From Candidatus Methanoperedens nitratireducens (lineage in GTDB: Archaea > Halobacteriota > Methanosarcinia > Methanosarcinales > Methanoperedenaceae): a DNA stretch of 57,093 nucleotides. Under the pieces are notes generated by a model that searched no databases, was not told the origin of the DNA, and saw nothing but the letters and a program-made list of their open reading frames with translations. This document shows, one piece after another, positions 33,093-42,769 of this stretch. A program made the translations under genes and the position numbers. Every line of letters starts with the position of its first letter. Positions within the stretch are counted from its first letter, which is position 1. The DNA is taken from contig DYGR01000017.1 in assembly GCA_020724545.1 (NCBI GenBank), forward strand, positions 1 to 57,093. The letters run 5' to 3'.

Positions 33093-33881
33093 ATGATCAC
33101 AGTACTCTGGATCGCCCTTGGACTTCTGGTTATAGCATCTGTACGCTCAACACCCTACAGGTTCGTACTTGCAGGTCTTGGCTGGCTCTTCCTGTCAATC
33201 CACTGGTTCTTGAAACCTCTGGATTATATCGGGATCCAGGATTATTTTAATACCTTTTTAGTTATTGTAGCTGCAGCAGTATGCCTTTTTATTGCATATA
33301 TTGCATTTCAGGCAAAAGATGATAATAAAGATATCATTATCCCGCTATCCAGGGCAGCTTCTGTTGGAGGTTTGATCTATTTCCTGTTCGCAGAGGTGGA
33401 TTTCTTAAATACAGGGATAATATCCGTGGTTACAGACCAGACGATCTGGGTTATTGAGAGATTTGGGTTTCCTGTCGATAAGGTAGCATGGAACCAGCTT
33501 GCAGTTAATGGTCTTGCAGTTGAGATAATCCTTGCATGTACTGCTATTGAGAGCATAGCCTTATTCACAGGCGTAATCTCAGCCGCAGAAGCGCCAGCGG
33601 TGCGAAAGTTCAAGGCGTTCATGATCTCAGTGCCGGTTATTTATATACTCAATCTTCAGAGGTTGCTTTTCACTGCCTCAGCCTACGGGTTTGCATGGTT
33701 CGGAACTGCTGAGGAGAGTTTCCATATCTCAGAACATATCATCACTAAAATCGGCTCGGTGCTGGCATTGATACTGGTCTCCTATATGGTTCTTAGAACC
33801 CTGCCTGAGATCTCGGATATGATCGATGATACCTGGAAGATCATGAAGGTAAAATTTAACAGGCTGGTGGGATCCAATTGA
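33093..33881 (+). CDS. artA: archaeosortase A-like membrane transpeptidase
   Basis: The 262-residue protein has about seven membrane helices and the exosortase/archaeosortase triad: Cys149 in LACTAIES, Arg190 in YILNLQRLL, and His211/His215 in FHISEHI. ArtA cleaves C-terminal PGF-CTERM sorting signals of surface proteins and links them to a lipid. A TATA-like TATTTATTATATCC lies 25-40 bases before the ATG. A DUF63 membrane-protein gene follows. No PGF-CTERM protein is encoded in this window, so its substrates are elsewhere. Confidence 0.88.
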   Translation: MITVLWIALGLLVIASVRSTPYRFVLAGLGWLFLSIHWFLKPLDYIGIQDYFNTFLVIVAAAVCLFIAYIAFQAKDDNKDIIIPLSRAASVGGLIYFLFAEVDFLNTGIISVVTDQTIWVIERFGFPVDKVAWNQLAVNGLAVEIILACTAIESIALFTGVISAAEAPAVRKFKAFMISVPVIYILNLQRLLFTASAYGFAWFGTAEESFHISEHIITKIGSVLALILVSYMVLRTLPEISDMIDDTWKIMKVKFNRLVGSN

Positions 33882-33962
33882 GAATAACAGTACACTATGA
33901 TTTTACCCAGCAAGACAAGATTGAGTTTGTTTACGGGTTCTGCGGAGGATGAGCAGTTCAGG

Positions 33963-34802
33963 ATGATCCAGGGTCTAATTGATTTCATAAACAGGAATTA
34001 TATTGAAGGTATCATCAATGATACGAGTTACAACCACTTTGACATGCTGACGTATGTCATTATTTTATTTGCAGGGGTCTATGCTGTTTTAAAATTATTA
34101 AATAAATTGAAGATAGAGGTCAATGAAAAATTTGTCATTGCCACGATTCCTTATATCCTCATGGGATCGGTGTTCAGGGTAATAGAGGATGCTGATATCC
34201 TGAATCCTCCTGTTAAATATTTTTTTATCACACCACTTATTTATTTCGTAATATTTGCAATATGCTTTAGCATCCTTCTTTTAATGCTGTATCTTGAGAG
34301 AACAGGAAGGATAAAAAGTTACATTAACATGTACGCAGGCGCAGGAATAATATTATCTGTTGCAGGTATTATTATCCTTATCTATAATTCAAATATCGGA
34401 TTTCCAGTACCCGATATTCTAGTATATATCTTACTGCCAGCGCTTGCATTGACAGAGCTTATTAAAAGAATATCCCCGGCTATTGGTATGTTCTATCTGC
34501 GCAGCAGGGTGTATTCATTTGTGATTTTTTCATTCTTACTTGATTCATTAACAACATATATCGGTATGGGGCAGGGCTACACTAACAAGCATCCTTTCAG
34601 TTCCTTCCTGGCATCCATCTTCGGAACAGGGATTATATTGATTCCTCTATCCTTAATCCTCGTTGTATTGATTATTATGATGCTTGAGAGAGAGTCCAGG
34701 GGGGATAAGACAATGGATGAGAAGTATATGCTGATACTGACATTGATTGTTCTTGGTCTCTCCATGGGGGCAAGAAATCTACTTGTCATAGTATTTTTAT
34801 AA
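33963..34802 (+). CDS. DUF63-family integral membrane protein
   Basis: From ATG 33963 the protein is 279 residues with about eight membrane helices. It starts like DUF63 members (MIQGLIDFINRNYIEGII, then a YN/aspartate turn) and has the family segments YILMGSVFRVIEDADIL and ITPLIYFVIFAI. The frame is open back to ATG 33897, but the extra 22 residues are not typical of the family. GGAGG lies about 14 bases before 33963, longer than usual, so the start is uncertain. DUF63 proteins are archaeal and of unknown function. It is in line with artA, 80 bases apart, and may be cotranscribed. Confidence 0.75.
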   Translation: MIQGLIDFINRNYIEGIINDTSYNHFDMLTYVIILFAGVYAVLKLLNKLKIEVNEKFVIATIPYILMGSVFRVIEDADILNPPVKYFFITPLIYFVIFAICFSILLLMLYLERTGRIKSYINMYAGAGIILSVAGIIILIYNSNIGFPVPDILVYILLPALALTELIKRISPAIGMFYLRSRVYSFVIFSFLLDSLTTYIGMGQGYTNKHPFSSFLASIFGTGIILIPLSLILVVLIIMMLERESRGDKTMDEKYMLILTLIVLGLSMGARNLLVIVFL

Positions 34803-35225
34803 CGAAAGCTACTTATCTCACTAATCTCTGTCAAATGTTGCTGACAAACAGAAAGAAAAAGATAGCCATGCTGCTATCGTGCCTGGCTTATGATGGTTGT
34901 GGGATGGTGGAAAAAACGGCCAGGTTGCACGACAGTATGGTTATGGTCATAGTTATGATATGTTATCCCGTGCTCTTAAAGGTTTTAGCCTGCTCTCGCA
35001 CATCACAGCATGCAGTTCGCTCAAGCACATAGTTCACGATCTTAAAAACCTCATAAAATTCCTGCACCCACATATTTGAAATTTAGTACTTTTCATCTGC
35101 CCGCCCTTGCTCTATCTTCTCACATTTCCGCCTTAGCCCGATCTCGCAGGCCTCCTCATAAGTGGTATCTTCTTATCGAAGAATTAAAATAATAATAACA
35201 ATTCATAAGATATGTGGAAATCAAC
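34803..35225. other. intergenic stretch with a short minus-strand coding remnant
   Basis: No intact gene is visible. On the minus strand about 35084-35163 reads YEEACEIGLRRKCEKIEQG and a stop, protein-like but broken upstream by a stop codon; it looks like the tail of a lost gene. A plus-strand frame at 34835-35032 has poor composition and is probably chance. Confidence 0.35.
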
Positions 35226-35297
35226 ATGAGAACTTTTTATGTGAAATAACTCGATAAAAATGAAGAAGAAATCGCAGATATTCTTATTTCCCTGGGA

Positions 35298-35600
35298 ATG
35301 AGCAGACCTGTTGCTGTGGCGTTAAGCTATCTTCAAGGTGTGAATGAGGCTACATCAGCAGACCTGGTGAGAGAAACTAGATTAAGTCAGCCTGTAGTCA
35401 GCTATGCTATGAAGGAATTAAGGAAACTTGACCTGTTGGATGAACGAGAAGAGAAAAATTCTGGTAAAGGAAGACCTACTAAAGTGTATTCTCTCAAAAT
35501 CGACTTTGATAAGGTAATCGCTCATATTGAGAGACAGCGGAAAGAAGCGGTGGATGATATGCAGGCGAAGATTGATCGATTGAAGGAATTGAATGTGTAG
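35298..35600 (+). CDS. winged-helix transcriptional regulator (TrmB/MarR-like)
   Basis: The 100-residue product is a wHTH: SRPVAVALSYLQGVNEATSA, recognition helix RLSQPVVSYAMKELRKL, wing GKGRPTKVYSL and a coiled C-terminal helix. The frame before ATG 35298 also looks like protein back to ATG 35226 (LDKNEEEIADILISLG, as in longer archaeal relatives), but codon 8 there is TAA (35247-35249). Either translation begins at 35298 or a longer gene has been cut by the stop. It could regulate neighbours now lost. Confidence 0.65.
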   Translation: MSRPVAVALSYLQGVNEATSADLVRETRLSQPVVSYAMKELRKLDLLDEREEKNSGKGRPTKVYSLKIDFDKVIAHIERQRKEAVDDMQAKIDRLKELNV

Positions 35601-35708
35601 TCCCATAATTCTTTCGCATTGGACTGTTTTTAATATTTTCATTCATATCCCAGGGATGGCTTCACAGGCAATTTTCTCAAGAAAAGCTTGTTCTGTAGTA
35701 TTGATTGA

Positions 35709-35975
35709 ATGGATAAGTATATATCCTGTCAGATGAAAGAACAATTAAAGACCCGGCGGAATTATTCATCATTCAATAACCATGTGAAATTAAAGCCCCT
35801 TCGATTAACTGTCTGGTCTCATTATGAAGTTAGAGAGCGTGAATCTTTGGATACTGAAAACGATTCCAGATGCAGAGAATGCCTGTGGTTTGATCCTGCT
35901 TATGATAGGTGCCGTTTCTACGGAGCGGCAAGGGCAGACGATATGGCATGTGAGAATTTTCAACCAGCTGAATAA
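35709..35975 (+). CDS. hypothetical small protein with a C-terminal cysteine motif
   Basis: The end of the product, CRECLWFDPAYDRCRFYG followed by CENFQPAE, has four cysteines placed like a small zinc or iron-sulfur site. The upstream part is basic and of ordinary composition. The ATG at 35709 lies before a TATA-like AAGTATATAT (35715-35724), so the true start is probably downstream, for example GTG 35784 or TTG 35847. No family is identified. Confidence 0.45.
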   Translation: MDKYISCQMKEQLKTRRNYSSFNNHVKLKPLRLTVWSHYEVRERESLDTENDSRCRECLWFDPAYDRCRFYGAARADDMACENFQPAE

Positions 35976-36006
35976 AGCACGATTAGAGAATAAATAGAAC
36001 TTACTC

Positions 36007-36248
36007 ATGCCCATCTTCGACATAACAGAAAAGCGCCCCCGCATCAACATATTCAAACTCGGCGGTGTCTATTATTTCAAGTACTTCTTCTATGACCCCG
36101 AGCTGTTCAGGGAGCTGGCAGAGGATATCTGCTGCTTGGCAGCCTTGCAGGCGTGCTAGTATTCATCGAAGTGATAATTCTTGCTGTGCTTTTTATTGTC
36201 GGCACTTTTATAGGGGATTGGCTGGAAGAGAAAAGTAAAGGAGCATAA
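36007..36248 (+). pseudogene. broken small membrane protein gene
   Basis: ATG 36007 opens MPIFDITEKRPRINIFKLGG and continues to ...DPELFRELAEDI before a stop. The next frame then takes up a membrane helix LVFIEVIILAVLFIVGTFIG and a charged tail WLEEKSKGA up to TAA at 36248. The two parts look like the ends of one gene joined by an internal deletion with a frame change. The family is not named. Confidence 0.5.
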
Positions 36249-36271
36249 GAACAAAGTGAAAAGGAGATGGT

Positions 36272-36485
36272 TCAAGAAGCAAGGTTAAGTACCTGGGAGG
36301 GATCGATGTTTTCCTTTTCAACCATGTAAGTGATCTTTGCAGTTATGGTAGTAGTCTTGCCAGTTCCTGCGCCCGCGAGGATCAGTTGGGGGGGCTTGGG
36401 TGTGTTTGATGGATTCAAGCTGGCGGGTTTTAGGGATAGGAGGCAATTTTACATCTGTATCTTCGGTGAATATGGCTACTTTCAT
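36272..36485 (-). pseudogene. N-terminal fragment of a UvrD/Rep-type helicase
   Basis: From ATG 36485 the minus strand reads a lead peptide and LESIKHTQAPP, then, after a one-base shift in a run of G/C, LILAGAGTGKTTTITAKITYMV and DPSQVL. This is the Q motif and Walker A region of superfamily 1 helicases (QLEAIKH...AGAGTGKT). It ends at a stop after about 70 codons. It is a dead fragment between the broken membrane gene and the defence island. Confidence 0.7.
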
Positions 36486-36512
36486 CGCATACTCCGATTT
36501 CGTATAGATGTT

Positions 36513-39500
36513 TTATTCCTGCTCAAATCCCTGACTTGTAAATTTCAGTGTTTTACCGTTCTCCATAACAATCCTTACCACTTGATCAGGAACACCAGAT
36601 GGAATATTGGCATCTATTTCCAGTGTCACTGTCACAGTTGAGCCTACAAATCCTGAAAGATGTGAAATTACCTCTTCAGCAATTTGACTTGCGTCACGAC
36701 CTACACGTGTTGGATCCAGGTTAACACTACCATAGTATCGCTTTGGTGGTTGCTTAGGTGGCGACACGGTTTTTGTTTCATCAACCTTAACCCTGTTAGT
36801 CCCTTCAATTGTTTCAGGTGGAATGGTAGTTTCTGTTCCATTTTTAGATTCAGGCATAGTTTCTGGTTTAGGCTGAACTTCTTCCTGCCTTTGGTTGGCA
36901 GCGATATCAGGTTTGACCAGTAAGCCCGGAAGAGTATCTTCTGAAAGTTTAACCGGTTGACCACAATGGAGTCCCCTATATCGACTTTTAACTTCATCAA
37001 AACTGTCGGCATAAGCGAACGATTCTTGTTCCCATGTAAGTATTCTGAGTCCGGAATTGATTGAATCTGTCAACACAGCCGGGCCAGTTAACCTATAAAG
37101 ATATGGATAACTTGCAAAATCCTCAGCAAGCTGTTTGATCTGAACATGGTTTCCTCTCCAGAGAGGGATTTTATCGAGTTCCATGCGTAGACCTGTACCT
37201 GAAAGAGCTGGTACGAGCATTTGATCATTCTTTAGTTTCTTGCTGGCTCTTGCAGCAAGTGAATCTTGACCAGATAGTCTGATTGCTTGAATTTCTACAT
37301 GCGATTTTGGATCCTTCTGAACAGGAACCAACAGCCATTGATAGGTTTCAGGAACGCGTGCATTGACAGTACTGTTAGCAGAATCTCTTTGAGCCGCTGC
37401 CTGCTTAACCTGATGTGGGGAAAGATCAAGTGTGTCTTTTTCTGCAAGTATCGATTCCCACGCAAGATATTTGCGTATGGCCTCATCCAGATCCTGAAAA
37501 CGTGTCTTGTCTGGAGCAAGGAATACCAGGGTATTTCGGTAGAGTCGTGGGCTATTTCCACGGGTTTCAAGTATCATTTTTGCCGCTTTCTCAGCAGCAT
37601 TCCCTTCTTCTTTGCTGTATGTTTGTTCTATACCCAGAACCACAAGTCTGGCATTCAGATCTTCGGGAACGTCTCCACTTGAAGTTGGCAAAATGTGCAC
37701 ACCTTTGAAATCACCCATTCGGCGCAGATCAGCTCGCAGGAGTCTATCCAGTTCATGTGCTACTTTATCAGGGTCACGCTTTAATTGTTCAGCACGATCA
37801 TCAGCAAGTTTGGTGACAGTGGGCTGGGTGGAATACCAGTAACGCGGCCCATCCTGATAGAGATAGGTAGCCGCCCCTGTCAGCCTCCTCAATGCGTCAC
37901 CAAATACAGCCGGGGATTCGCCTGGCTGTACGCATCCCAATTTCACTTGCCGATCTTCAATACCACGATTTGCCGTAGCAGTAGTAGGTGCAGAACCAAG
38001 ATAGATGGTACGTGCCACACGCCTGCATGCTGCAAATTTTCCCAGATTTGGCACATCAGAATCAATGCGTAGAGGTAGTGAATTAGGCCCATCTACGTCT
38101 TTTTCTATAATGGGAACCCAGTTATCAGAAAGATAACGCGTCAGTTCAAACTGCACACGCCGATCTTCGATAGGAATGTTGGCTGGAAGGATCAGGGGGT
38201 TCTTATCTCCCTTTTCCCAGAGGCTGTATATGACAGCAGCCATGAGGCGCAGTACGCCACGTGTGCGCTGAAACTTTACAAGCGTAGACCAGTCAGTGTA
38301 AAGACGGTCAAATATCTCTGGGTGGATCGGATATGCTGCTTTGATGCGATTTTCATATTCTGCATCACGACATTCAGGCGGAAATTCCTGCTGTTGAGCT
38401 CTATAGAGATCAACAAAAGCTCGTGCAATCACATCACGATCCTTGAACTGAGCCGGATCAGTCATGGGCTCGAATAGCCTTCGGCGTACAATCTCAAAAC
38501 CTTCCTCTGCAGTTGCAGGTCTCCAGACCGCTTCCACACGGCCTATTACATTACGAAGTCTGTCGAGTGCTTCACGTCCACGTTGACCGCCAACCTCCAG
38601 ATCGTCAGCACGGGCATGGGGTGAAGTGGCAGTGTCAGAGGCAGGTAAACTGATAACAAGCAGGCAATTGCTGGCAAGTTTGGCAGATTCTGTGAGTACC
38701 TGGGCAAAGGAGAACTGTGTTTCAAAACTGCCTCCTGGCAAATCACTCTGGTCGTGCAGCTGGCGGGCATAGGCTACCCATTCATCAATAAGTATGATAC
38801 AAGGTCCGTAATCATTGAAGAGTGCTCGTAATGCATCACCCGGACTGGTCGCTCTTTCGTCATCATTACGTACACGTTCATAAGCAACTTTTCCCCCAAG
38901 TTGCCAGGCAAGTTCGCCCCACAGGGTATTAACAACTGTTCCATCTGGTTTTGTAACTGGATTACCGGGAGATATCTTGTTTCCAACAAGCACAACTGTC
39001 TTTGCTTTTGGAAGTTTGGGGACCTGTGCTTCTATGAGCACATTTTCAATACCTACAAGTTTATTGGCATCAAATTTTCCTGAGAAAAGATGATAAAGCG
39101 CCAGCATGGAATGTGTCTTTCCACCTCCAAAGTTTGTCTGGAGCTGTACTACTGGATCACCACCAACACCCGCTATTCGCTGTATTGAACTTACCAAAAG
39201 GTGTTTCAGGCTTTCTGTGAGATATGTACGGCGGAAGAATTCAGCAGGGTTGCGATATTCATCAGATCCCTCTCCAAGATGCACCTGCCAGAGGTCAGCC
39301 GCAAATTCTGCCTGCTGGTAACGACCGCTTGCCACGTCTCTATGCGGAGTTATTATCTCTCTCCATGGCTTGAGGTTGGAGGCACTTTCAATGACAGTAC
39401 TTGAACTCTTGCGGCGTTCGTGTCTTGACTGTTCATCAAAGACCAGGTGTCTAAGTTCCATTTTCATCTTGCGGACTTCTTCTGCTTGAGGAGCAGATAC

Positions 39501-39863
39501 TGCCGTCAGCATTCTCTCGGTTGTGTCCAGTGCACGGTCGGTATCATCGCTGGAGAAGGTTTCCTGATGAGCCCATTTATTACGCACATCTCTAAGTTCA
39601 CTAACCAGAGTACGTTCAGCAAATCCAAAGGTTTTTCGGAACACCTCATTCCATGCATCCCACATGAGCTTGAGCAATGCGGCTGCATCTAATTGTTGAA
39701 TTGACCTGTCAGCAAGCAGCCAATCTTCACCAAGTATTTGAGCTGCCTGATCTAGTGCCTGATCCTGATATGTATTCTCTATCTCTCGCTGCACAAAAGG
39801 TCCAAGACCTTCTTTTAGCAATTCCAGTGCTTTTGCAACCCGCTCGTAGTTGGTCATTCCCAT
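36513..39863 (-). CDS. DUF499 ATPase with N-terminal Swt1-type HEPN domain
   Basis: The 1116-residue protein starts with a HEPN-like domain of the Swt1 kind (NYERVAKALELLKEGLGPFV; RNKWAH at 94-99 gives R-x4-H). The DUF499 P-loop ATPase core follows, with Walker A NFGGGKTH (about 244-251) and a Walker B-like CIILIDEWVAYAR. A proline- and threonine-rich linker near 960-1020 leads to a small C-terminal domain. DUF499 (COG1483) proteins pair with DUF1156 methylases in predicted phage-defence modules. The gene lies two bases after the methylase stop and is the last gene of the leftward operon. The HEPN site could give it RNase activity. Confidence 0.85.
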   Translation of the reverse strand: MGMTNYERVAKALELLKEGLGPFVQREIENTYQDQALDQAAQILGEDWLLADRSIQQLDAAALLKLMWDAWNEVFRKTFGFAERTLVSELRDVRNKWAHQETFSSDDTDRALDTTERMLTAVSAPQAEEVRKMKMELRHLVFDEQSRHERRKSSSTVIESASNLKPWREIITPHRDVASGRYQQAEFAADLWQVHLGEGSDEYRNPAEFFRRTYLTESLKHLLVSSIQRIAGVGGDPVVQLQTNFGGGKTHSMLALYHLFSGKFDANKLVGIENVLIEAQVPKLPKAKTVVLVGNKISPGNPVTKPDGTVVNTLWGELAWQLGGKVAYERVRNDDERATSPGDALRALFNDYGPCIILIDEWVAYARQLHDQSDLPGGSFETQFSFAQVLTESAKLASNCLLVISLPASDTATSPHARADDLEVGGQRGREALDRLRNVIGRVEAVWRPATAEEGFEIVRRRLFEPMTDPAQFKDRDVIARAFVDLYRAQQQEFPPECRDAEYENRIKAAYPIHPEIFDRLYTDWSTLVKFQRTRGVLRLMAAVIYSLWEKGDKNPLILPANIPIEDRRVQFELTRYLSDNWVPIIEKDVDGPNSLPLRIDSDVPNLGKFAACRRVARTIYLGSAPTTATANRGIEDRQVKLGCVQPGESPAVFGDALRRLTGAATYLYQDGPRYWYSTQPTVTKLADDRAEQLKRDPDKVAHELDRLLRADLRRMGDFKGVHILPTSSGDVPEDLNARLVVLGIEQTYSKEEGNAAEKAAKMILETRGNSPRLYRNTLVFLAPDKTRFQDLDEAIRKYLAWESILAEKDTLDLSPHQVKQAAAQRDSANSTVNARVPETYQWLLVPVQKDPKSHVEIQAIRLSGQDSLAARASKKLKNDQMLVPALSGTGLRMELDKIPLWRGNHVQIKQLAEDFASYPYLYRLTGPAVLTDSINSGLRILTWEQESFAYADSFDEVKSRYRGLHCGQPVKLSEDTLPGLLVKPDIAANQRQEEVQPKPETMPESKNGTETTIPPETIEGTNRVKVDETKTVSPPKQPPKRYYGSVNLDPTRVGRDASQIAEEVISHLSGFVGSTVTVTLEIDANIPSGVPDQVVRIVMENGKTLKFTSQGFEQE

Positions 39864-39865
39864 TG

Positions 39866-42769
39866 TTATCTCTCCTCAGAAAGTTGTGTTTGCCCTTTTG
39901 GCAGTTTTGCTTCCCATTTTGAAAGCCGCATCAGTTCAGGCCAGCTCTGTACCAGTGAATTATAAGCCAGCGCTTCACTGGCGCGTTTCTTTCGTTCACA
40001 TAGAGTATAAAGACGATAAGCAAGTTCCCTGGCTACATCAGCTTTACTTCCGAGTTTAGCTACCAGTTCAGCTGCAGCTATTTCACCGCCTGTTTCCAAC
40101 ACACGGATAAGATGATGAACCGTTTCCCAAACAGTCAATCTTGTATCTGTAGCAGGATCCCAATTTGCAGGAAGTTCTTTGGGTTTGAGCAATCTAACCT
40201 TTCCTGCTTTCGAGGCGAGAATTCCAGCCTCGACCATACCTGAAACGCTGGTGTTCTTGGCTTTGGAAAGTGTTTCTGCCACCCCATATTCGCCTGCATC
40301 GAATCCATATTGATCGAACCATGCCAGCGCCCATCGGCTATCTGCATCAAAGTCCCCTTCCTGTTCTGCCAATACTTCGTCAAGGGTCTGGTTGATGAGT
40401 GAAAGTGCTTCATGGACGGTCATAATTTTGCCTTCTGCATCAAGTACTTTTGAATAACGAGTAAAAACAGCCATTCCTGGACCAATTGCGGCTTGAGCAA
40501 GATCGACTGGAGCGATGTTCCCATGCTGGAGGTGTTTGAGTGCTTCAGGCAACTCCGTTTTAAGCTGGTTGAGGAACTCTCGCCGGGTGGTAAAGGGTGT
40601 GCTGGGTGGGCGAGGGCGGCAGACGAGAACAATACTGGATGCGAGGGCGTTGGTTCCTTGACCAACCATACGACTGTTATTTTCTGTTCTAATTGGCCAA
40701 GTGCCAACAAGTGCCAGATTTGCTTTAACCACAGCATCAAGGAATGATTCCCATCCCGTGGAAGATGTACCTTCTTTTTCAGTTTCAGATTGTTTAAAAG
40801 CGTAATAAATCGTTACAGGGAAACTAATGTGTGCTTGCTCAGCCAATCGATGCATTGCATGCGTCATACCATCCACGAAAAAAAATTCAGCAGCCTCTTT
40901 TCCACCATGGCGATGGGGTGTAGCTATAAGTTCTTCAGATTTAGGCACTGCTAACGTCCCAAAAAGTTCAGAGAAAACAGGCCGTAGCGACCGCCGCAGC
41001 CATATGTAGAAGAAATCAGACAGATCAGCATATCCAATATTATCATAATATGGTGGGTCTGTGGAAACTATCTTTGAAAACGACACATTTTGAGTACTTG
41101 CATCGGCCTGCAACGCTGTACCAGTGAAAGAAGATTGGACAGTTTCAAATGATTTCAGAATTGACTTGTAAATACCCTCAATGAATACCATCCATGCTCC
41201 AGAACTACTCCCCATTGGGTTGCCTTCAGCAAAATCCCATACCATTGGAATAGCTTGACGACCAAAAAGCTGTCTTGGACATTGAGCTATCGGTTCCCAA
41301 CGGCACAGACTATTTCCAAGGTCAGATTGCTTGTCGAGTGCAAACGCCAAATAAACTCCAACGGAATCCGCATACGCCTGTGTTCCCATTCCGCCAGCAG
41401 ATAGGTTTTTGCCATCATCACACATCCCGGTAGCGATTGCATCATGCTTTACTCGATCATGTGCTTCCAGCACTAAGTCTGATAAGGTGGTTAATGCCAC
41501 AAGCTGCCGTGGAGTGAAAAGCTGTCTCCATTTTATCATGCCATATTCTTGAATTCTAAATCCAAGTGCTTTTTGTGGTAAATTGGTGTCTGGAACATCT
41601 TTAGGTTCAGCTTGAAATGCTATGGCTTCTTGTTCATGTGAAGATGAAAGATAAACACGATTTTTGGCTCCATCTAATACAATTGCCATTAGTCGTTTTC
41701 CCATGCATCCTTTTTTTGCTTCAGTACGTAGATAAGGGAAGTCTATTGGCGTTTCAGAAAATAAACATTTGAATGCTTTTCCTTTGCCAAACTTTGTACC
41801 GTTATTTGCTGCTTCTGAATCCTTAGGTTTTCCCACTTTCACTATGAAACGATAATTATCACCTTCAATAACAGGTATCACATAAGCTTCCTTTCCTTTT
41901 ATGGTAGATAACATGTATGTGGTGGCAAGCGGCACATCAACGTGGTTATAAGCCGGATTCGGACTCTTCACTGTACGTGCCCAGAGCCAGGCAATGACAG
42001 TGAGCTTCTTGCCAACATATTGTTCGAGGTCTGTTCTTTCTTTTGCCATCTCTTCAGTAATTTCAATTTTTGGATAAAGATGTCCTATGCGTTTTTCAGC
42101 TTCATCACGCATCCATTTGCCGTAGTAACGCACATCCTCAGCCATCCCTTCTGCGCCCTTCCACTTTCTTGAATCTATGCCTTTCTGAATCCTTGATTCC
42201 GGGTTCACAGGCGGTTGACCTGCAAACTTGGGTGGAATCTCGATCATAGCCTTGTTGATGAGCACAGCCACAGGATTCAGGTCTGAAGCATAAGCTTCAA
42301 GACCAAGACGCTGGGCTTCCAGAGGCAGGGAACCGCCGCCGGCAAAGGGATCATGGAATGCAGGCAGTTTATTTGGGTTGAACAATTCATTTGCCTTTGG
42401 ATGATTCTTATTTTCTTCGCAGGTATAGCGCCAGCTCTTCCTTATTTCTTCGCGCGCCTGATCCAATACCTTCTCGTTCGTGGTGTTCTCCCACTTTACC
42501 AGTTCTTCTATCAGCCTGAACAGGCGCTGGCGTTCATTCTCCTGGGCTTCTTCTGTCGGGAAAAGTTCAGGGTGCCCTGATGGATCATCTACCATCTGAG
42601 CAAATATAACAGCCCGCGCAGCCGCTAAAGGGCGCCTTGCCCACCATAAGTGCAGCGTACTTGGATGTCCGTGGCGGATTGACTTCTCTCTTACTGAAGC
42701 CTTATTGATCGCATCCAGAGGGAGGGCGACTTCGATCAGTTTCTTTTTGTAAGTTTTAGTAGTTGTCAT
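39866..42769 (-). CDS. DUF1156-family adenine-specific DNA methyltransferase
   Basis: Starting at ATG 42769 (relatives begin here: [18 protein letters not shown]), the protein is 967 residues. The DUF1156 N-terminus includes [20 protein letters not shown], the SAM-binding motif DPFAGGG is at about 140-146, and the catalytic [19 protein letters not shown] is near 570. DPPY marks N6-adenine (or N4-cytosine) methylation. Its start overlaps the upstream sacsin-like gene by 14 bases and DUF499 follows at once. It probably marks host DNA for the island. A shrunken copy of its N-terminus lies at 48816-49097. Confidence 0.9.
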   Translation of the reverse strand: MTTTKTYKKKLIEVALPLDAINKASVREKSIRHGHPSTLHLWWARRPLAAARAVIFAQMVDDPSGHPELFPTEEAQENERQRLFRLIEELVKWENTTNEKVLDQAREEIRKSWRYTCEENKNHPKANELFNPNKLPAFHDPFAGGGSLPLEAQRLGLEAYASDLNPVAVLINKAMIEIPPKFAGQPPVNPESRIQKGIDSRKWKGAEGMAEDVRYYGKWMRDEAEKRIGHLYPKIEITEEMAKERTDLEQYVGKKLTVIAWLWARTVKSPNPAYNHVDVPLATTYMLSTIKGKEAYVIPVIEGDNYRFIVKVGKPKDSEAANNGTKFGKGKAFKCLFSETPIDFPYLRTEAKKGCMGKRLMAIVLDGAKNRVYLSSSHEQEAIAFQAEPKDVPDTNLPQKALGFRIQEYGMIKWRQLFTPRQLVALTTLSDLVLEAHDRVKHDAIATGMCDDGKNLSAGGMGTQAYADSVGVYLAFALDKQSDLGNSLCRWEPIAQCPRQLFGRQAIPMVWDFAEGNPMGSSSGAWMVFIEGIYKSILKSFETVQSSFTGTALQADASTQNVSFSKIVSTDPPYYDNIGYADLSDFFYIWLRRSLRPVFSELFGTLAVPKSEELIATPHRHGGKEAAEFFFVDGMTHAMHRLAEQAHISFPVTIYYAFKQSETEKEGTSSTGWESFLDAVVKANLALVGTWPIRTENNSRMVGQGTNALASSIVLVCRPRPPSTPFTTRREFLNQLKTELPEALKHLQHGNIAPVDLAQAAIGPGMAVFTRYSKVLDAEGKIMTVHEALSLINQTLDEVLAEQEGDFDADSRWALAWFDQYGFDAGEYGVAETLSKAKNTSVSGMVEAGILASKAGKVRLLKPKELPANWDPATDTRLTVWETVHHLIRVLETGGEIAAAELVAKLGSKADVARELAYRLYTLCERKKRASEALAYNSLVQSWPELMRLSKWEAKLPKGQTQLSEER

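Noticed and set aside
34835-35032. 65-residue plus-strand frame after the DUF63 gene
   Set aside because: No ribosome site, unusual Cys/Met/Val-rich composition, and an overlapping frame is equally open.
35247-35249. Stop-codon readthrough as an amber/pyrrolysine-type event
   Set aside because: The codon is TAA, whereas pyrrolysine is inserted at TAG.
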